Shown here: one piece after another, positions 47,878 to 56,639 of the stretch
How the letters are laid out: the number at the start of each line of letters is the position of its first letter
Numbering within the stretch: position 1 is the stretch's first letter
Notes under the pieces: generated by a model
What the model was told of the DNA's origin: nothing
Seen by the model: only the letters and a program-made list of their open reading frames with translations
Database searches by the model: none
Position numbers and translations under genes: made by a program
Assembly: GCF_039652615.1 (NCBI RefSeq)
Contig: NZ_JBDJAC010000002.1
Coordinates: forward strand, 186,001 to 250,000
Length of the DNA: 64,000 nt
Source: Fulvimarina sp039652615
Lineage (GTDB): Bacteria; Pseudomonadota; Alphaproteobacteria; Rhizobiales; Rhizobiaceae
Direction of reading: 5' to 3'

Positions 47878-49026
47878 ATGAGCCCTTCGAAGGAAGGCGC
47901 GGAGCCGCCGAAGACCCGTATTCTCCTCATCGGCGCCGGCCACGCGAACGTCCACGTTCTCGAAGCCTTCGGCAAACGTCCGGAGCACGGCGTCACGCTT
48001 ACGCTCGTGACGCCGCACCGCCGCACGCCCTATTCCGGTTCGCTGCCGGGCTATCTCGCCGGCTGTTATACGAGCGAGGAAATGACCATCGATGCGGCGG
48101 GGCTTGCCGCGTTTTCCGGCGCCGAGTTCCATCTCGACCGTGCCACCGCGATCGATCCGGCGGCGCGGACCGCGACGCTCGGGAACGGAGCCCGGCTTGA
48201 CTACGATCTTCTTGCCCTCGACATCGGCTCGCAGCCGGGCATGGGCGAGGCCGAGGCGGGCGTTCCGGTTAAGCCGATCGACCGGTTTACCGAGACCGTC
48301 GACGGCATTCTTGCCCAGGCGAAATCCGGCACCGGGCCGTTTCGTCTTGCGGTCGTCGGCACGGGCGCGGCCGGCGTCGAACTGATCTTCGCCTTTGCCG
48401 CCCGTCTGCCCAGGGAAATCGGCAACCGTCCATTCCGGCTGACATTGGTTGGTGAGAAGACCGAGATTCTCACCGACCGCTCGCCGCGAACCCGCGAGCG
48501 GATGCGCCGAAAGCTGGAGGACAAGGGAATCGCGGCCGTTCTCGGTTCCCCCGTCGCACGAACCCAAGCCGACCGCCTGGTTCTTGCCAGCGGTGAAGAG
48601 ATCGAGGCAGACGCCATCGTCTGGGCGACGACGAGCACGGCGCAGGACTGGCTGAGGCAGACAGGCCTCTCGCTCGATCCCCAAGGCTTCGTGAAGGTGG
48701 ACGAGGCCTTGTGCAGCCTTTCACACCCAAGCCTCTTTGCGGCCGGCGACATCGCCGCTCTTCCCGATCCGCGCCCGAAGGCGGGCGTCTTCGCGGTACG
48801 CGAGGGCCCGGTTCTTGCCGAAAATCTTCGCCGCGCCGCGCTCGGACAGGACCTCAAGTCCTATCGCCCCCAGAAGGACTGGCTGAATCTTCTTTCCACC
48901 GCCGATGGCCGAGCGGTCGCGGATAAATGGGGCCTCTCCCTCGAAGGCCGATGGGTCTGGTGGTGGAAGGACTGGAACGACCGGCGCTTCGTGGAGCGCT
49001 TCAACAAGGTGGCCCGAAAGGGTTAG
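47878..49026 (+). CDS. NDH-2-like FAD-dependent pyridine nucleotide oxidoreductase
   Basis: A 382-residue two-dinucleotide-domain flavoprotein. ILLIGAGHANVHVLEAFGKRP near residue 15, second Rossmann motif LAVVGTGAAGVELIFA near 157, and the C-terminal FAD motif SLFAAGDIAALPDP near 280. The GAGHANVHVL variant (GGGHA) is typical of the TIGR03169 group, which in many bacteria is fused to selenophosphate synthetase SelD; here it stands alone. It is otherwise like type II NADH dehydrogenase. The electron partner is not known. Confidence 0.8.
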   Translation: MSPSKEGAEPPKTRILLIGAGHANVHVLEAFGKRPEHGVTLTLVTPHRRTPYSGSLPGYLAGCYTSEEMTIDAAGLAAFSGAEFHLDRATAIDPAARTATLGNGARLDYDLLALDIGSQPGMGEAEAGVPVKPIDRFTETVDGILAQAKSGTGPFRLAVVGTGAAGVELIFAFAARLPREIGNRPFRLTLVGEKTEILTDRSPRTRERMRRKLEDKGIAAVLGSPVARTQADRLVLASGEEIEADAIVWATTSTAQDWLRQTGLSLDPQGFVKVDEALCSLSHPSLFAAGDIAALPDPRPKAGVFAVREGPVLAENLRRAALGQDLKSYRPQKDWLNLLSTADGRAVADKWGLSLEGRWVWWWKDWNDRRFVERFNKVARKG

Positions 49027-49106
49027 CCGCCGGACTGCGAAACGCTTGCAATCCAGAGCCAGTTACAGGCTTGCCAAACCGCCGCTCACCGGCCAAACCT
49101 CCGCCC

Positions 49107-51209
49107 ATGCGCCCCACGGTTCTCGATCCCCTGTTTGCCGCCGTCACGACCCTCGAAGGCGTCGGACCGAAGGTTGCGGGACTGCTGCAAACCCTTCTCG
49201 TGCGGCCCGGCCAGACCCTGCGCGTGCGCGATCTCCTCTTCCATCTGCCGAGCGGGTTGATCGACCGGCGCCGGCGCGAGGAAGTCCTTTCGGCCGGTCA
49301 GGGCTCCATCGTCACGCTCACCGTGAGGGTCGACCGGCATCAGCCGCCCGGCCGGGCGCAATCGAACGCGCCTTACCGGGTCTTTGCCCATGACGAGACG
49401 GGCGAGATCGCCCTCACCTATTTCCGCGCAAAGGCGGCATGGCTGGAAAACCTTCTTCCCATCGGCGAGACCATGCTCGTCTCCGGCAAGGTCGAATGGT
49501 TCAACGGTCGCGCCCAGATCGTGCATCCCGATTTCGTCGCCCCGCTGGCGGAGGCCGAGACCCTCTCGCTGGTCGAGCCGATCTATCCGCTGACGGCGGG
49601 GCTTTCCGGCAAGGTTCTGCGGCGGGCGATCGCCCAGGCGCTGGAGCGAACGCCGGACCTTCCCGAATGGATCGAGCCGGGCGTCTTCAAGCGTCAGACC
49701 TTTCCGGCGCTCAAAGGCGCTCTCGCCCGCCTTCATGATCCGTCGAACGCGAACGACCTCGATCCGGCCTCTCCCGCCTTCCGCCGGCTGGCCTATGACG
49801 AGTTCCTGGCCAATCAGCTCGCGCTCGCCCTCTCGCGCCAGAAGATGCGCGGCGCCTCCGGCCGAACGCTCACCGGCGATGGTACACTGCTGGCCCGGCT
49901 GAAGCACGCCCTTCCCTTCGAACTCACCGACGCGCAGACGAGCGCCGTGGGCGATATTCTCGCCGACATGGAGCGCCCGGAGCGCATGCTGCGCCTTCTT
50001 CAGGGCGATGTGGGCGCGGGCAAGACCGTGGTTGCGCTCATGGCCATGGCCCGCGCGGCGGAGGCCGGCGTCCAGTCCGTCCTTCTCGCGCCGACGGAAA
50101 TTCTAGCCCGCCAGCACGCCTCTGGCCTCGCCACGCTGTGCGAGGCAGCAGGAATCACCCTCGAAATCCTCACAGGCCGCGACACCGGCAAAACCCGCGC
50201 GGCCAAGCTCGGCCGCATCGCGAGCGGCGACACCCGGATCATCGTCGGCACCCACGCCCTCTTTCAGGAAAGCGTCGATTATCACGATCTCGGTCTCGTC
50301 GTCGTCGACGAGCAGCACCGCTTCGGCGTTCACCAGCGCCTGCAACTCTCGGCCAAGGGCAAGCGGCCGGATCTTCTGGTGATGACCGCGACGCCTATCC
50401 CACGTACTCTGGTGCTGGCAGCCTTCGGCGATATGGACGTCTCGCGGCTATCCGGCAAACCCGCCGGCCGCAAGCCGATCACCACCGTTGCCCTTGCCGA
50501 TGAACGTCTACCGGACATCGTCAAGCGCATCGGCTCGGCGATCGAGGCCGGCGACCGGGTCTACTGGGTCTGCCCCCTGGTGGAGGAAAGCGAGAAGAGC
50601 GACCTGACAGCCGCCGAGGAACGGGCGGAGGTGCTGCGCCAGTTTTTCGGCGAACGGGTGGGCCTCGTCCACGGCCGCATGAAGGGCGAGGAAAAGGACG
50701 CGGCGATGGCCTCCTTCAAGGAGGGCCGCACGCAGATCATCGTCGCGACGACGGTGATCGAGGTCGGCGTCGACGTGCCCGACGCCTCCATCATCGTCAT
50801 CGAACATGCGGAACGCTTCGGTCTTTCCCAGCTGCATCAGCTGCGCGGCCGGGTGGGCCGCGGCGAGAAGGCCTCGTCCTGCGTCCTCCTCTACCGCCCG
50901 CCGCTCGGCGAAACGGCATCCGCCCGCATCAATGTGATGCGCGAGACCGAGGACGGCTTCCGCATTGCGGAGGAAGACCTGAAACTGCGCGGCGAAGGCG
51001 ATCTTCTCGGCACCCAGCAGTCCGGCATGCCGTTCTTCCGCCTCGCCCGGCTGGAGCACCACGCCGACCTCATGGAAGTTGCCCGCGACGATGCCCGACT
51101 GATCCTCGCGACGGACCCGGATCTCAAATCGGAGCGCGGCGAAGCGCTCCGCACGCTGCTTTACCTCTTCGGCAAGGACGAGGCGGTTCGGCTGCTGCGG
51201 TCGGGATAG
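49107..51209 (+). CDS. recG: RecG, ATP-dependent DNA helicase
   Basis: A 700-residue replication-fork remodelling helicase. The N-terminal wedge/OB domain (about 40-165) precedes helicase domain 1, with Walker A GDVGAGKT at 300-307, DEQH box at 401-404, and the downstream TATPIPRTLVLAAFGDMDVS. Domain 2 contains VHGRMKGEEKDAAMASFKEG and HQLRGRVGRGEKASSC. The C-terminal RecG part includes LKLRGEGDLLGTQQSGMP. Length is standard. The frame runs upstream to 48927, but ATG 49107 matches family starts. Confidence 0.96.
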   Translation: MRPTVLDPLFAAVTTLEGVGPKVAGLLQTLLVRPGQTLRVRDLLFHLPSGLIDRRRREEVLSAGQGSIVTLTVRVDRHQPPGRAQSNAPYRVFAHDETGEIALTYFRAKAAWLENLLPIGETMLVSGKVEWFNGRAQIVHPDFVAPLAEAETLSLVEPIYPLTAGLSGKVLRRAIAQALERTPDLPEWIEPGVFKRQTFPALKGALARLHDPSNANDLDPASPAFRRLAYDEFLANQLALALSRQKMRGASGRTLTGDGTLLARLKHALPFELTDAQTSAVGDILADMERPERMLRLLQGDVGAGKTVVALMAMARAAEAGVQSVLLAPTEILARQHASGLATLCEAAGITLEILTGRDTGKTRAAKLGRIASGDTRIIVGTHALFQESVDYHDLGLVVVDEQHRFGVHQRLQLSAKGKRPDLLVMTATPIPRTLVLAAFGDMDVSRLSGKPAGRKPITTVALADERLPDIVKRIGSAIEAGDRVYWVCPLVEESEKSDLTAAEERAEVLRQFFGERVGLVHGRMKGEEKDAAMASFKEGRTQIIVATTVIEVGVDVPDASIIVIEHAERFGLSQLHQLRGRVGRGEKASSCVLLYRPPLGETASARINVMRETEDGFRIAEEDLKLRGEGDLLGTQQSGMPFFRLARLEHHADLMEVARDDARLILATDPDLKSERGEALRTLLYLFGKDEAVRLLRSG

Positions 51210-51347
51210 GTCTTGAGGTCAGACCGGTGTCGACTTTCCTAAGCCGTTGCGCACGATATAGACAGGACAGACGCGGCTGGTCATTGGCGTCCTGCCGAAC
51301 CATCCACTCCGCCACCAATGGCACACCCAGGAAGGGCCTTCACGTCC

Positions 51348-52466
51348 ATGACAGCCGCATTGTTTCAGCCCCTTGATCTCGGCACGCTTAGGCTTCCAAA
51401 CCGTATCGTCGTCGCGCCCATGTGCCAGTATTCGGCCGACAATGGCTCGGCGACCGACTGGCACATGATGCATCTGGGGTCCCTCAGCCTGTCAGGCGCC
51501 GGCCTTCTCATCTTCGAGGCCACCGGTGTGTCACCCGAAGCGCGGATCACCGCCTGGGATCTCGGACTTTATTCCGATGAAAACGAAGCCGCGCTCGCTC
51601 AGGTGATCGCCGCCATCCGCGTTCATTCCGATATCCCGCTCGCGATCCAGCTGGCCCATGCGGGCCGCAAAGCGTCCAGTGCCAAGCCCTGGAACGGCGG
51701 AAACCAGATCCCGGCGACCGACCCTATGGGTTGGCGCACGAAGGCGCCTTCGGCTGTCCCCCATGCGGAGGGTGAGGAAGCCCCCGATGCACTCGACGAA
51801 GCGGGCCTTCAGAACGTGATCGACGATTTCGTGGCCGCTGCACGGCGCAGTGTCGGTCTTGGTCTGCAAGGCATCGAGCTCCATGCTGCCCACGGCTATC
51901 TTCTGCACCAGTTTCTTTCGCCGGTCGCCAATAAGCGCGACGACCAATACGGTGGCTCACTGGAAAACCGCATGCGCTTTCCGCTTGCGGTGTTCGACGC
52001 GGTCAAGGCCGCCGTTCCTGCCGATTTTCCGGTCTGGGTCCGTGTCTCGGCCAGTGACTGGGTCGAAGGCGGATGGGATATCGACGGCACGGTCGCGTTT
52101 TCGAAGGCCCTCGAAGAGAGGGGCTGTGTCGCGATGCACGTGTCCTCGGGCGGTGTTTCGCCGGACCAGCAGATTCCGATCGGCCCAGGCTACCAGCTGC
52201 ACTTTGCCGAAGCGGTGAAAAAGGCCGTGTCGATCCCGGTCATCGGGGTGGGTCTCGTTACCGATGCCCGGCAGGCCGAACAGGTGATCCAGACAGGTCA
52301 GGCAGACGCGGTCGCGCTTGCCCGCGCGATGCTCTACGATCCCCGTTGGCCCTGGCACGCCGCCGCAGAGCTCGGTGCGAGCGTTACCGCGCCGCCGCAA
52401 TATTTCCGCTGTCAGCCGCATGGCCTGAAGCACCTCTTCGAGGCGGCAAGCCACGGCCAGCGTTGA
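51348..52466 (+). CDS. Old yellow enzyme, YqjM class (NADH:flavin oxidoreductase)
   Basis: A 372-residue FMN enzyme of the OYE family. APMCQYSA holds Cys26 and Tyr28, the pair typical of the YqjM ('thermophilic-like') class. IQLAHAGRKAS, HAAHGYLLHQFLSPVANKRDDQYGGSLENRMRF (H-x2-H substrate binding) and DAVALARAMLYDPRWP follow. It reduces activated C=C bonds of unsaturated carbonyls, nitroalkenes or similar compounds with NAD(P)H; the physiological substrate is unknown. Start at ATG 51348 fits the family; the frame opens 10 codons before. Confidence 0.92.
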   Translation: MTAALFQPLDLGTLRLPNRIVVAPMCQYSADNGSATDWHMMHLGSLSLSGAGLLIFEATGVSPEARITAWDLGLYSDENEAALAQVIAAIRVHSDIPLAIQLAHAGRKASSAKPWNGGNQIPATDPMGWRTKAPSAVPHAEGEEAPDALDEAGLQNVIDDFVAAARRSVGLGLQGIELHAAHGYLLHQFLSPVANKRDDQYGGSLENRMRFPLAVFDAVKAAVPADFPVWVRVSASDWVEGGWDIDGTVAFSKALEERGCVAMHVSSGGVSPDQQIPIGPGYQLHFAEAVKKAVSIPVIGVGLVTDARQAEQVIQTGQADAVALARAMLYDPRWPWHAAAELGASVTAPPQYFRCQPHGLKHLFEAASHGQR

Positions 52467-52469
52467 AAC

Positions 52470-52803
52470 ATGATGCCGAAAAACTGCATGATATTTCAGA
52501 TCACATCACACGGCAAAACAAAGGCGTAAAGCGAAAGGCAGGCACCGGTTTTTCGATCCATCCGACGCGCAGACAAGAATCGGAACGCGTTTTGCGATAC
52601 CAAGTTATCGCCTGACGCCGGAGATCGTACGGGATACGGGCGCGGCAGATCTTGGGTGCCGGATCGCTTTATGGGGTCTGGTCTGAACCAATCGCCGGAC
52701 GGGAACTGGCCCAGAGGATCAATTCTCGTCCGGTGCCCGGCTCAAGCGCCGCTCGGGCTTCCGACAGACCTTCGGAAGCATGGCTTTCAAAGATCGCGTG
52801 GTA
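52470..52803. other. Intergenic region with a repeat-like element
   Basis: Between OYE and the secreted-protein pair. About 52500-52580 contains ACAAAGGCGTAAAGCGAAA and CCGGTTTTTCGATCC, resembling the short mosaic repeats of rhizobial intergenic DNA and, in reverse orientation, the stretch at 26225-26250. It is followed by CGTTTTGCGATACCAAGTTATCGCCTGA. The rest shows no gene, tRNA or terminator I can support. Confidence 0.4.
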
Positions 52804-53229
52804 TCAACGAAAGGTCTGACCATCCCAACGGGCCGTGACCTCACCACCGCCTTCGAGACGCATGGAGATCGGTGGCGGCGAGCCGGTGCCAACCTTAACG
52901 GCGCTCCCGCGCGTTGCGATGAACTCCTCCAGCAGCGAGCCGCGCCGAAGATAGATCTTCACGGCACAGACCTGATTGCCGCAGGTGGCACTTGGGCCTG
53001 CGGGACACTGGACTGCATCATGGGCTATGATGAGATCGGCCGGCCCGTCGCCGTCGAGATCGCGCTCGATCACGCCGCTATCGTCGATCGTGCCGCCCTT
53101 GCCACAGGCCTCCTTCAATGCCTCACCGACCAGCCATTGGGCAGCCTTGGATCGCGCTGCTGCCGGTGGGACGGCCGCGAGACAGGCAAGACAGGCGATC
53201 AGAGCGGATTGCAGTGGCTTAGAGTTCAT
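52804..53229 (-). CDS. Secreted protein with D-x-D-x-D-G motif (tandem paralogue A)
   Basis: A 141-residue protein: signal peptide (MNSKPLQSALIACLACLAAVPPAAA), then ARSKAAQWLVGEALKEACGKGGTIDDSGVIERDLDGDGPADLIIAHDAVQCPAG and a C-terminal YLRRGSLLEEF...WDGQTFR. DLDGDGPADLIIAHD resembles an FG-GAP/EF-hand-like calcium loop. Four Cys (EAC, VQC, TCGNQVC) could form two disulfides. It shares this layout with the neighbouring paralogue B. The frame opens at 53358, but the signal peptide sets the start at 53229. Function unknown; probably periplasmic or outside the cell. Confidence 0.75.
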   Translation of the reverse strand: MNSKPLQSALIACLACLAAVPPAAARSKAAQWLVGEALKEACGKGGTIDDSGVIERDLDGDGPADLIIAHDAVQCPAGPSATCGNQVCAVKIYLRRGSLLEEFIATRGSAVKVGTGSPPPISMRLEGGGEVTARWDGQTFR

Positions 53230-53333
53230 CCTGTCGACCCATCGTTTCGGTTGGGAAAGGTCACCCAGCGTATCGTTGCCTCGCCCCTGCGCCGATAAAG
53301 AGCGGCTATTAGCAAAATGCCTGAGAGGGAGAC

Positions 53334-53762
53334 CTAACGAAACCGCGTACCGTTCCAACGGACGGAGCCTCGCGATCCCCCATGGGCATTCATGAAGATC
53401 TTGGGCACCCGGCCGCCTTCCACCTCGACGCCGCTTCCGAGCATGCTTCCGACATTCTTCAGCAGTTTCCCACGCCTCAGATAGAATTCGACGCTACAGA
53501 CCTGCATGCCGCAGAACGAACTCATGCGCCCGTTGGAACATCGGATGCTGTCGTGGGCGATGATCAGATCAGCGGCCCCGTCGCCGTCGAGATCGCGCTC
53601 GATCACGCCGCCAGTATCGATCGTCCCGCCGCTGTCACAGGCCTCGGCGATCTGCTGCTGCACCAGCCAGTCCGCCGCCTTCGATCGCGCTTGCGCGGGT
53701 GAAACCGCGAGGTTGAGCGAGAGCCCCACCACGACCAGAGACCAAACCGTCTTGTTTGTCAT
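53334..53762 (-). CDS. Secreted protein with D-x-D-x-D-G motif (tandem paralogue B)
   Basis: A 142-residue protein: signal peptide (MTNKTVWSLVVVGLSLNLAVSPAQA), mature start ARSKAADWLVQQQIAEACDSGGTIDTGGVIERDLDGDGAADLIIAHDSIRC, ending KIFMNAHGGSRGSVRWNGTRFR. It keeps the same four Cys and DLDGDG loop as paralogue A, plus YLRRGKLL. The two genes lie head to tail on the minus strand, 104 bp apart, and arose by tandem duplication. Divergence is greatest in the loop between the third pair of Cys and the C-terminal region. Confidence 0.75.
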   Translation of the reverse strand: MTNKTVWSLVVVGLSLNLAVSPAQARSKAADWLVQQQIAEACDSGGTIDTGGVIERDLDGDGAADLIIAHDSIRCSNGRMSSFCGMQVCSVEFYLRRGKLLKNVGSMLGSGVEVEGGRVPKIFMNAHGGSRGSVRWNGTRFR

Positions 53763-53825
53763 AGACCCACCCAGTTACCCGCAGAAGATAGAAAGTGCCA
53801 TTCACTTGCTGAAGTGACAAGACGT

Positions 53826-53930
53826 TACGGAAGAGATTGCAGGTCCCCTGCTGGGCGATTGCGATGTGTTGTACTCGATCGTGAGCGTCTCGAAGATATT
53901 CACGCTCACGCTTGCCCTCGGCCTCGTCGA
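53826..53930 (+). pseudogene. glsA fragment (glutaminase pseudogene)
   Basis: This stretch aligns with intact glsA at about 54755-54865: both contain GGGCGATTGCGATGTG and both encode GDCDV..SI.SVSK.FTLTLALGLV, here as GDCDVLYSIVSVSKIFTLTLALGLV. It covers only about 35 codons around the active-site S-x-x-K, has a one-base deletion relative to glsA left of GGGCGATTGC, and ends abruptly at GTCGACCCGG. It has no start or downstream domain. A degraded partial copy 780 bp before the functional gene. Confidence 0.85.
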
Positions 53931-53935
53931 CCCGG

Positions 53936-53965
53936 CGATCGCCTTTCGATCGCCTTTCGATCGCC
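53936..53965 (+). repeat. Short tandem repeat, 11-bp unit
   Basis: CGATCGCCTTT is repeated 2.7 times in a row between the glsA fragment and the EAL fragment. It marks the junction between two broken genes and may be a recombination scar. Confidence 0.8.
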
Positions 53966-53978
53966 AAGGTTTTTCACG

Positions 53979-54332
53979 TCATGCAATGATTTTGCTTCGA
54001 AGTTCGAATTGGCCGACCAGAAACGCGGCAACGTCGGTTTTCCGCATCGGCTTGGAGAAGAAATAGCCCTGGATCAGGTGGCAGCCGATGCCCTTGAGGA
54101 TGTCGAGTTGCTCGCGCGTTTCGACATCCTCCACGACGCAGGAGAGGGATAGGTCACGCGAAAGGGCGGACACGGAACTCACGATCTTTCGGCTTGCCTC
54201 GCTGTCCGCAAGGTTATGCACGAAGCTGCCGTCCACCTTGATCTTGTCGAGCGGCAATTTCTGAATCGGGCTCAGCGAAGAATACCCGGTCCCGAAGTCA
54301 TCGAGCGAGATGCGCACACCGGCTGCCTTGAG
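53979..54332 (-). pseudogene. Truncated EAL domain (cyclic-di-GMP phosphodiesterase remnant)
   Basis: The frame encodes the C-terminal half of an EAL domain: KAAGVRISLDDFGTGYSSLS (D-D-F-G-T-G), KLPLDKIKVDGSFV, and VETREQLDILKGIGCHLIQGYFFSKPM. The N-terminal E-A-L signature and the first metal ligands are absent. The usual V-A-E-G-V-E-T is written VVEDVET, losing a key residue. Upstream codons (to 54623) are unrelated and lower in GC. A non-functional fragment of a c-di-GMP phosphodiesterase gene. Confidence 0.8.
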
Positions 54333-54613
54333 GCGTTGGCTTTGGCTGTCACGACTCGGTCGAAATTGGCTGGCTGTGGCGAAGCGACCATTCTGGGCAA
54401 TCCTTCCACAATTGGTTTCCGTGACGGTAGACCTCTCTTTAAATCCGCAACCATCCTTAACAACACGCCTAGATAGCTGCTGCAATCGCAATTTCCTTTG
54501 GTATCCATCGACCATGCGCGCACGGAAGACGATCTCGATCGACACATGCGAAGCTTTCCTTCGCGTGCGGTGCAACATATGAGGAGAAGAGGAGATCGAC
54601 CGAAAGCCGCCCC

Positions 54614-55558
54614 ATGACCCCATCCACCCTCGACACCGTCGTCGCCGAAATCGCTGACGAGATGCGCGCGCGGCCGGACCGGGGCACGGTCGCGAGTTAT
54701 ATCCCGGAGCTCGGTCGCATCGATCCGAACCAGTTCGCGATCTCGGTCGTGACGCAAGATGGGCAGGTGGCCTGCGGGGGCGATTGCGATGTGCCGTTCT
54801 CGATCCAGAGCGTGTCGAAGGTGTTCACGCTGACGCTCGCCCTCGGGCTCGTCGGCAACCGGCTCTGGAACCGGGTGGGGCGTGAGCCGTCCGGCTCACC
54901 GTTCAATTCGATCGTGCAGCTTGAGCGCGAGCGCGGCATTCCGCGCAACCCGTTCATCAATGCCGGGGCGATCGTCACCACGGATCACGTTCTCGCCGGC
55001 CATCAACCCCGCGAGGCGATCGGCGAGATCCTGCGCTTCATGCAGTTCCTCGCCAACGACGACAATGTCTTTATCGACCATAACGTTGCGGCGTCGGAAG
55101 AAGAGCACGGCTTCAACAACCGGGCGCTCGCCAATTTCATGAAGGGCTTCGGCAACCTCGACAATCCGGTGGAGTACACCCTCGGCGTCTATTACCATCA
55201 CTGTGCCATCGCCATGACCTGCCGGCAGCTCGCAACGGCCGGCCGGTTCCTCGCGAACAATGGTGTGCGGCCGGAGACCGGCTATTCCGTCGTCACGCCC
55301 GAGCGGGCGCGGCGTATCAACGCGATCATGCTGACCTGCGGTCATTATGACGGCTCGGGCGAATTCGCCTACCGGGTCGGCCTGCCCGGCAAGAGCGGCG
55401 TCGGCGGCGCGATTCTCGCCATTGTGCCGGGCCGGGCCTCGATCTGCGTCTGGTCGCCGGGTCTCGATACGACCGGCAATTCCCATCTCGGCCGCATCGC
55501 GCTTGAAACGCTGACGACGCGGCTCGGCTGGACGATCTTCGGACCGGGCGCGGTCTGA
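54614..55558 (+). CDS. glsA: Glutaminase A
   Basis: A 314-residue serine-dependent beta-lactamase-like glutaminase that turns glutamine into glutamate and ammonia. The catalytic S66-V-S-K69 of S-x-x-K lies in FSIQSVSKVFTLTLALG. RVGREPSGSPFNSIVQLE, NPFINAGAI, NALANFMKGFGN-type NNRALANFMKGFGN and GLPGKSGVGGAILAIVPG are all family motifs. Length matches YbaS/YneH-type enzymes. It is preceded by a duplicated fragment of its own active-site region and the truncated EAL gene. Possible role in nitrogen or acid metabolism. Confidence 0.94.
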   Translation: MTPSTLDTVVAEIADEMRARPDRGTVASYIPELGRIDPNQFAISVVTQDGQVACGGDCDVPFSIQSVSKVFTLTLALGLVGNRLWNRVGREPSGSPFNSIVQLERERGIPRNPFINAGAIVTTDHVLAGHQPREAIGEILRFMQFLANDDNVFIDHNVAASEEEHGFNNRALANFMKGFGNLDNPVEYTLGVYYHHCAIAMTCRQLATAGRFLANNGVRPETGYSVVTPERARRINAIMLTCGHYDGSGEFAYRVGLPGKSGVGGAILAIVPGRASICVWSPGLDTTGNSHLGRIALETLTTRLGWTIFGPGAV

Positions 55559-55576
55559 CGACGGCGGCGTTGCAGC

Positions 55577-56275
55577 CTATTCCGCGGCTTCCCGCTGGGC
55601 GCGCTCTTCCACGATCCGGCTCGCTTCCTTCTTGGTCATCGGCGATTCCTTCTCATCGCCCGTTACCAGACCGGCGGAGACAACGAGCTTCAGCGCCTGC
55701 TCGATGCTCATATTGAGAATTCGGACATCTTCCTTCGGCACGAACATCAGGAATCCGGAGGTCGGATTGGGCGTCGGCGGCATGAACACCGCGAGCATCT
55801 CCTCGCCCTGGTCGGAGAGGACGTGTGCCACCTCGCCCTTCGCTGTCGTCGCAATGAGGACGACAGACCAGACGCCCTTTCGCGGATATTCCATCAGACC
55901 GGCTGTCTTGAAGGAGGACGAACGGTCGGCGAGCACGGTCTCGAATATCTGCTTCAGCGCCGTATAGACCGTGCGCACGAGCGGCATCCGCCCGAGTACA
56001 TTCTCGCCCCATTTGATGATGGTACGGCCGATGAAGTTCGCGGTCAGGAAGCCGATGATCGTTATGATGATCAGCGCAACGATCAGGCCGAAGCCCGGAA
56101 TGGCGAAGGGCAGATAGCTGTCCGGCAGAAAACGGCTGGGAATGTACGGCTTCACCCAGGAATCCGTCCATTGCATGAAGGACCAGGTGATCCATGCCGT
56201 GATCGCCAGAGGGGCGCAGACGATGAACCCCGTCAGAAAATAGTTGCGCAATCGCGCCATGTATCGATGCCCCAT
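55577..56275 (-). CDS. DUF502 membrane protein
   Basis: A 232-residue protein with two hydrophobic helices (YFLTGFIVCAPLAITAWITWSF and AIPGFGLIVALIIITIIGFLTA) and a soluble C-terminal domain containing LGRMPLVRTVYTALKQIFETV and VSDQ-type ATTAKGEVAHVLSDQGEEMLAVFMPPTPNPTSGFLMFVPKEDVRILNMSIEQALKLVVSAG. Both regions are diagnostic of DUF502. A role in membrane or stress processes has been suggested but is unproven. The start could also be 56260 (MARLRNY). Convergent with glsA, 18 bp apart. Confidence 0.87.
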   Translation of the reverse strand: MGHRYMARLRNYFLTGFIVCAPLAITAWITWSFMQWTDSWVKPYIPSRFLPDSYLPFAIPGFGLIVALIIITIIGFLTANFIGRTIIKWGENVLGRMPLVRTVYTALKQIFETVLADRSSSFKTAGLMEYPRKGVWSVVLIATTAKGEVAHVLSDQGEEMLAVFMPPTPNPTSGFLMFVPKEDVRILNMSIEQALKLVVSAGLVTGDEKESPMTKKEASRIVEERAQREAAE

Positions 56276-56639
56276 TTCTGCCCGCTGGCAGGCCGCACGC
56301 ACTTGAACTCAAGACCTGTGTGCAGTGCCGTAAGCATCACGGTCGTCGCAGGAATTTGCAAGCGTTTCAAATTATCGCGCCGCACGAATGGCGGGCAGCG
56401 CCACTTCTGCGAGAACGGCACGGGAGGCGCAATGGTTGCGGCATTGGCGAGCCCCCGCTGCGTGATCGGGCGCGGGTGGGCTTTGCCAATTGGCGTCAGC
56501 CCCCGCCGGTCATATGTTCGTGTCCGCGCAAGAGGCGCTCAAAAATACCGAACGCCCCCTACTCACCGCGACCCGCTCATGGAAAAGCCGCCACCGGGTT
56601 GCCCCGGCGGCGGCTGTTTCCCGCATTCCGTTCGAATGC
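56276..56639. other. Intergenic region
   Basis: About 365 bp between the DUF502 start and the cysK stop. It holds the cysK terminator at 56586-56615. Otherwise no gene or element is recognised; small open frames have poor codon use and no ribosome-binding site. Confidence 0.4.
56586..56615 (-). terminator. Terminator of cysK
   Basis: On the minus strand AGCCGCC-x-CCGGG / CCCGG-x-GGCGGCT forms a 12-bp stem with one mismatch, followed by TTTTCC, 25 bp after the cysK stop. Confidence 0.8.

Noticed and set aside
45737..47881. 714-codon plus-strand frame overlapping the glycosylase and MFS transporter
   Set aside because: Alternative frame of two real genes; Arg/His/Pro-rich with no motifs.
52467..54613. 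Rearranged patch as a prophage or integrated element
   Set aside because: No integrase, transposase, tRNA target or phage gene is visible; duplication and deletion explain it.
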